Below are positions 61,551 through 64,000 of a stretch of DNA of 64,000 nt, piece by piece (position 1 is the first letter of the stretch; every line of letters starts with the position of its first letter). The notes below the pieces were generated by a model. The model did not search any database and had not been told where the DNA came from. It saw only the letters and a list, made by a program, of their open reading frames with translations. The stretch comes from Calditrichia bacterium (GTDB taxonomy: Bacteria > Calditrichota > Calditrichia > Calditrichales > J004): the NCBI GenBank assembly GCA_020635035.1, contig JACKAO010000002.1:124001-188000 (forward strand), in the 5' to 3' direction. The position numbers were made by a program, and so were the translations under genes.

Positions 61551-61961
61551 CTATTCAATCAGGGCAATAATTTTAACGCTGTCATTCACAAACTTTTTAT
61601 CTATGAAGCCGATCGATCCCGGTGTTTTAGCAACATTTTTCAAAACAATTTCTTCACTTTCCAGTGCTTTCGGGGGATCCCCTTCACCGGCTAATACTTT
61701 TTTTAACCAAATCGAGCGCATACGTGAAGATGATTTACCAAGAAATTGGAAAAATCTATCCCGAATTTCCAGGCGCGGCTTAAGATCGAACACAATAACC
61801 GGGCGGTTATTATTCCATTCTTTAATATCACCACTGTAAAAATCTAAAAGCTGTGTTTTTGAAACAGAATCAACCGGAACATTTTTGTGTGCAATCACGG
61901 CAACCTGCGAGTAAGCATTTCCGCTGATAAAAACCAAAATTGTAAGAAGTAAAAATTTTTT
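61551..61961 (-). CDS. Phosphate-type periplasmic binding protein (short PBP-like)
   Basis: A 136-residue exported protein from ATG 61961 with a signal peptide (1-19, GNAYSQ). It resembles the small PstS-like PBP domain: VAVIAHKNVPVDSVSKTQLLDFYSGDIKEWNNNRPVIVFD, SSRMRSIWLKKVLAGEGDPPKA and TPGSIGFIDKKFV. At half the normal PstS length it cannot be a full transporter component, and no ABC genes are next to it. The start lies four bases after the porin-like gene, so the two form a unit. Confidence 0.82.
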   Translation of the reverse strand, partial: KKFLLLTILVFISGNAYSQVAVIAHKNVPVDSVSKTQLLDFYSGDIKEWNNNRPVIVFDLKPRLEIRDRFFQFLGKSSSRMRSIWLKKVLAGEGDPPKALESEEIVLKNVAKTPGSIGFIDKKFVNDSVKIIALIE

Positions 61962-61965
61962 CATA

Positions 61966-63081
61966 TCAAAAATAAACCGATGCTGCCAATCCGTAATAAT
62001 TGAAATCATCCGTGCTGTAAACAAATCCCGGGTCATAGATATGCGGGTTAAATTTTACATAGGCATATTGCGCTTTGAACGTTATCCGGTCGGTAAAACG
62101 CATCGAAGCACCTGTTGTAAATACTTCAAAAGAAATATCAGCAAAAGGAAGAAATTTCTCTCTATCAAACCAATAGCTGATATAGCCATACCATTGTTCA
62201 TCAAAATAATAACCAAGAGTTGAATAAAAGAATTCTTTATTCAGATTTAAATCTTCAACTTTTTCATCATGAAAGACGGTTATGTATTCTGCTTTAAAAT
62301 CAAAATTGGCAAATTCATAAGAAAAATCTGCACCAAGCCTTACCCGATGCACGCGGTCTTGTATTGATGAATCTTCGATAAAATAATTAGGTAATGCCTT
62401 AATTCCGGCCACCTGGTCGTTTGTAAAAGAGATACCTGCACGAAGATTTTCGTAACGCATGCCGATTCGCCAACCCTGCATTATTGTATCGGAAGTATCA
62501 ACTCCGGAAATGTTTTCATCGCTCCATGTTGAAATATTCGAACTGTTACCTAAGTACATGGCATATTCAAACTTTAATTTATTCTTTCCATAAAGTCCGT
62601 ATACCTGCAGGAAAGCCTGACGTGGAACAAAGTCTTCAATCGGAATGATATCGGCATAAGAATCTTCATATACCAAAGGTTTTACAACATATGGCACCAA
62701 AGGCGTGCGGTCTTTAATTTCGTTGAAACTGTTAAAAATCGGGATTTGCAGCCCCAACTTTAAATTAAACTGGTTGTTATAACGATAACGCAGCCACGCT
62801 TCTTCAATACTGTATGCTCCCCAGCGTTTTTCCGTTGAAAAATTGTTTATTATTTTGAGATTTACAAAAGCACGCCAGTTCTCAGCGAGATCTTTTTGAG
62901 CAATAAGATTAAGCTGCTGCAAATTAAAGGAGTTATGGCGTTTTTGAGTATTGGCTTCTGTTTCATGGGCAAAACTGTTTTGAAAATAGCCGAAAATACG
63001 CAGGTCCGATTCCTGCGTTTGCGCAGACAAAGAAACACTCAATAATATCAGTAATAAAAAGCAGCTCGTAAATTTAGCCAT
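61966..63081 (-). CDS. Porin-like outer-membrane beta-barrel protein
   Basis: A 371-residue exported protein using ATG 63081, preceded by GGGAAGC; a start at 63129 would precede the signal peptide. The signal peptide is MAKFTSCFLLLILLSVSLSAQ. The mature part is a series of amphipathic strands with aromatic girdles (DLRIFGYFQNSF, WRAFVNLKIINNF, AWLRYRYN, LKLGLQIPIF), ending in the C-terminal aromatic SVYF needed for outer-membrane insertion. It resembles phosphate-selective or general porins. It is cotranscribed with the PBP-like gene downstream. Confidence 0.82.
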   Translation of the reverse strand: MAKFTSCFLLLILLSVSLSAQTQESDLRIFGYFQNSFAHETEANTQKRHNSFNLQQLNLIAQKDLAENWRAFVNLKIINNFSTEKRWGAYSIEEAWLRYRYNNQFNLKLGLQIPIFNSFNEIKDRTPLVPYVVKPLVYEDSYADIIPIEDFVPRQAFLQVYGLYGKNKLKFEYAMYLGNSSNISTWSDENISGVDTSDTIMQGWRIGMRYENLRAGISFTNDQVAGIKALPNYFIEDSSIQDRVHRVRLGADFSYEFANFDFKAEYITVFHDEKVEDLNLNKEFFYSTLGYYFDEQWYGYISYWFDREKFLPFADISFEVFTTGASMRFTDRITFKAQYAYVKFNPHIYDPGFVYSTDDFNYYGLAASVYF

Positions 63082-63202
63082 AGTAGCTTCCCGAATATTA
63101 AGTTGGCAGTATTTTAAACAATAAACCACTTTAAAAAAAATTTCTGCGTCACCTAATTAATGCATTGTTGCTGAATTATACTCATTTTTATGAGTGGGGA
63201 AA

Positions 63203-64000
63203 TCACTTATTATAAAAATCTGCAGCCAGCTGTTCTTCTGTAACAAGTTTTTCTTTCAGCAACTGTTGCAGCACCAGTTCGGTCATTTCACTGGCAAAAG
63301 CGAATTCATAGCGGATGTCCAGCACGTAGGCCTTTAAGCGCATCTTCAGCATAGAGCGCCCCTGGTAAATTTCATTCTTAATTATTACAGCAATCGGTTT
63401 ATTAAGATAAACATAGCGGGAAACAGCCGCTGCCCTGTAAGCGATTTTTTTTAATCTAACCAGATCGACAGCAATTGGCAGGTAAAATTCCGACACGACC
63501 TGGCAATTAAATTCACCGGAGTTTGAATTTGAAACGGATTGATTAACTATCTCGCTGTTCGGAATGGAAACCAGCGAATCATCTGCGGTAACAACACGTA
63601 CTGTACGGAGGCCAATCTGCATTACTTCACCATAATGTGAACCCACCTGAATTTTATCACCAACCTGAAACGGTCGATCAAAAAGGATCATTATACCGCC
63701 AAAAATATTTTTTAATATATCCTGAGAAGCAAAGCCCACGGCGATACCCGCTGATGCCGTAACTGCTATGAGCGTTTCTATCGGTGGCGCTAGGATACCG
63801 GCAATGATTATATAAATTGCAAAAGTCCAGCTCGAAATCCTGAAAACAGGGATAACGCGTTTTATCAGAAGACGCAGATTTGTCCAGCGTTCTCCAATCT
63901 TTTCCAGAAAACGGCTTATATAACGTATAATAAGCAAAGCGGTCAGAAAAACAATCAGGCTCCAGATCAGTTTTCCCGCAGAAATGTTCCATTCAATTTG
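63203..64000 (-). CDS. MscS-family mechanosensitive channel, partial (N-terminus off window)
   Basis: The frame stays open to the window edge, adding 21 codons beyond a TTG at 63937. The pore-lining helix and beta domain are clear: AVTASAGIAVGFASQDILKNIFGGIMILFDRPFQVGDKIQVG, then SHYGEVMQIGLRTVRVVTADDSLVSIPNSEIVNQSVSN. A cytoplasmic alpha/beta domain follows. Such channels release solutes on osmotic downshock. Upstream helices and the start are missing. Confidence 0.93.
   Translation of the reverse strand, partial: QIEWNISAGKLIWSLIVFLTALLIIRYISRFLEKIGERWTNLRLLIKRVIPVFRISSWTFAIYIIIAGILAPPIETLIAVTASAGIAVGFASQDILKNIFGGIMILFDRPFQVGDKIQVGSHYGEVMQIGLRTVRVVTADDSLVSIPNSEIVNQSVSNSNSGEFNCQVVSEFYLPIAVDLVRLKKIAYRAAAVSRYVYLNKPIAVIIKNEIYQGRSMLKMRLKAYVLDIRYEFAFASEMTELVLQQLLKEKLVTEEQLAADFYNK

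Noticed and set aside
1..64000. tRNA, rRNA, CRISPR arrays and prophage modules
   Set aside because: I looked for cloverleaf-like segments, regular spaced repeats and phage structural genes and saw none; the holin-like gene at 33193 is a chromosomal membrane protein family.

Overview
The window is AT-rich, gene-dense bacterial DNA with short intergenic gaps and mostly purine-rich (AAGGA/GGAGG) ribosome binding sites. Several traits point to a Gram-negative member of the FCB superphylum: a complete menaquinone pathway, TonB/ExbB/ExbD, lipobox lipoproteins, an RND efflux pump, a porin-like protein, and a secreted peptidase ending in a YPNPFNP-type sorting domain. My best guess is Calditrichota or a close relative (Ignavibacteria- or KSB1-like). 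This rests on gene content only, and no rRNA or tRNA gene was seen to test it.

Layout. 1-13 kb: a truncated SGNH hydrolase, an EEP-family enzyme, Tex, a lone receiver, a sodium/solute symporter, a PD40 lipoprotein, a HEPN/MNT toxin-antitoxin pair beside a nested inverted repeat, TrmJ, SfsA, a DUF2279 protein, an MBL-fold hydrolase and Sua5/YrdC. 12-13 kb: a REP-associated tyrosine transposase (RAYT) with REP-like palindromes downstream and apparently inside its own reading frame, then the eroded C-terminus of a secreted protein. 13-21 kb: clamp-loader delta', L-2-hydroxyglutarate oxidase and an SDR (minus strand); tonB-exbB-exbD-homoserine dehydrogenase-FAH (plus strand); phosphofructokinase.

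21.3-25.4 kb is the most interesting part. mazG, a soluble histidine kinase and an NtrC-type sigma-54 activator form an operon. It is followed by an excellent -24/-12 promoter that drives three small genes: an unknown 69-residue protein, a receiver-like protein lacking its phosphoacceptor Asp, and a 30-residue single-helix peptide. A strong terminator closes the unit. Palindromes of the form TTGYA-N5-TACAA occur twice at enhancer distance from this promoter and once at the probable start site of the mazG operon. They suggest one self-regulating circuit.

25-39 kb: an ECF sigma/anti-sigma/GAF cluster, HolA, an NSS transporter, glutaredoxin, a groES with no adjacent groEL, PtsI, small membrane proteins, an M61 peptidase, and a HAMP histidine kinase next to a receiver-cyclase fusion. 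39-48 kb: a complete men cluster (transcribed G-F-D-H-B-A-C-E) on the minus strand. 48-57 kb: secreted and membrane proteins, an attC-like imperfect palindrome, a lipoprotein, an M28 peptidase with sorting domain, a pentapeptide-repeat protein, endonuclease III, ThyX and a lipoprotein. 57-64 kb: an RND pump with adaptor, a porin plus phosphate-binding-like protein pair, and an MscS channel cut by the window edge.
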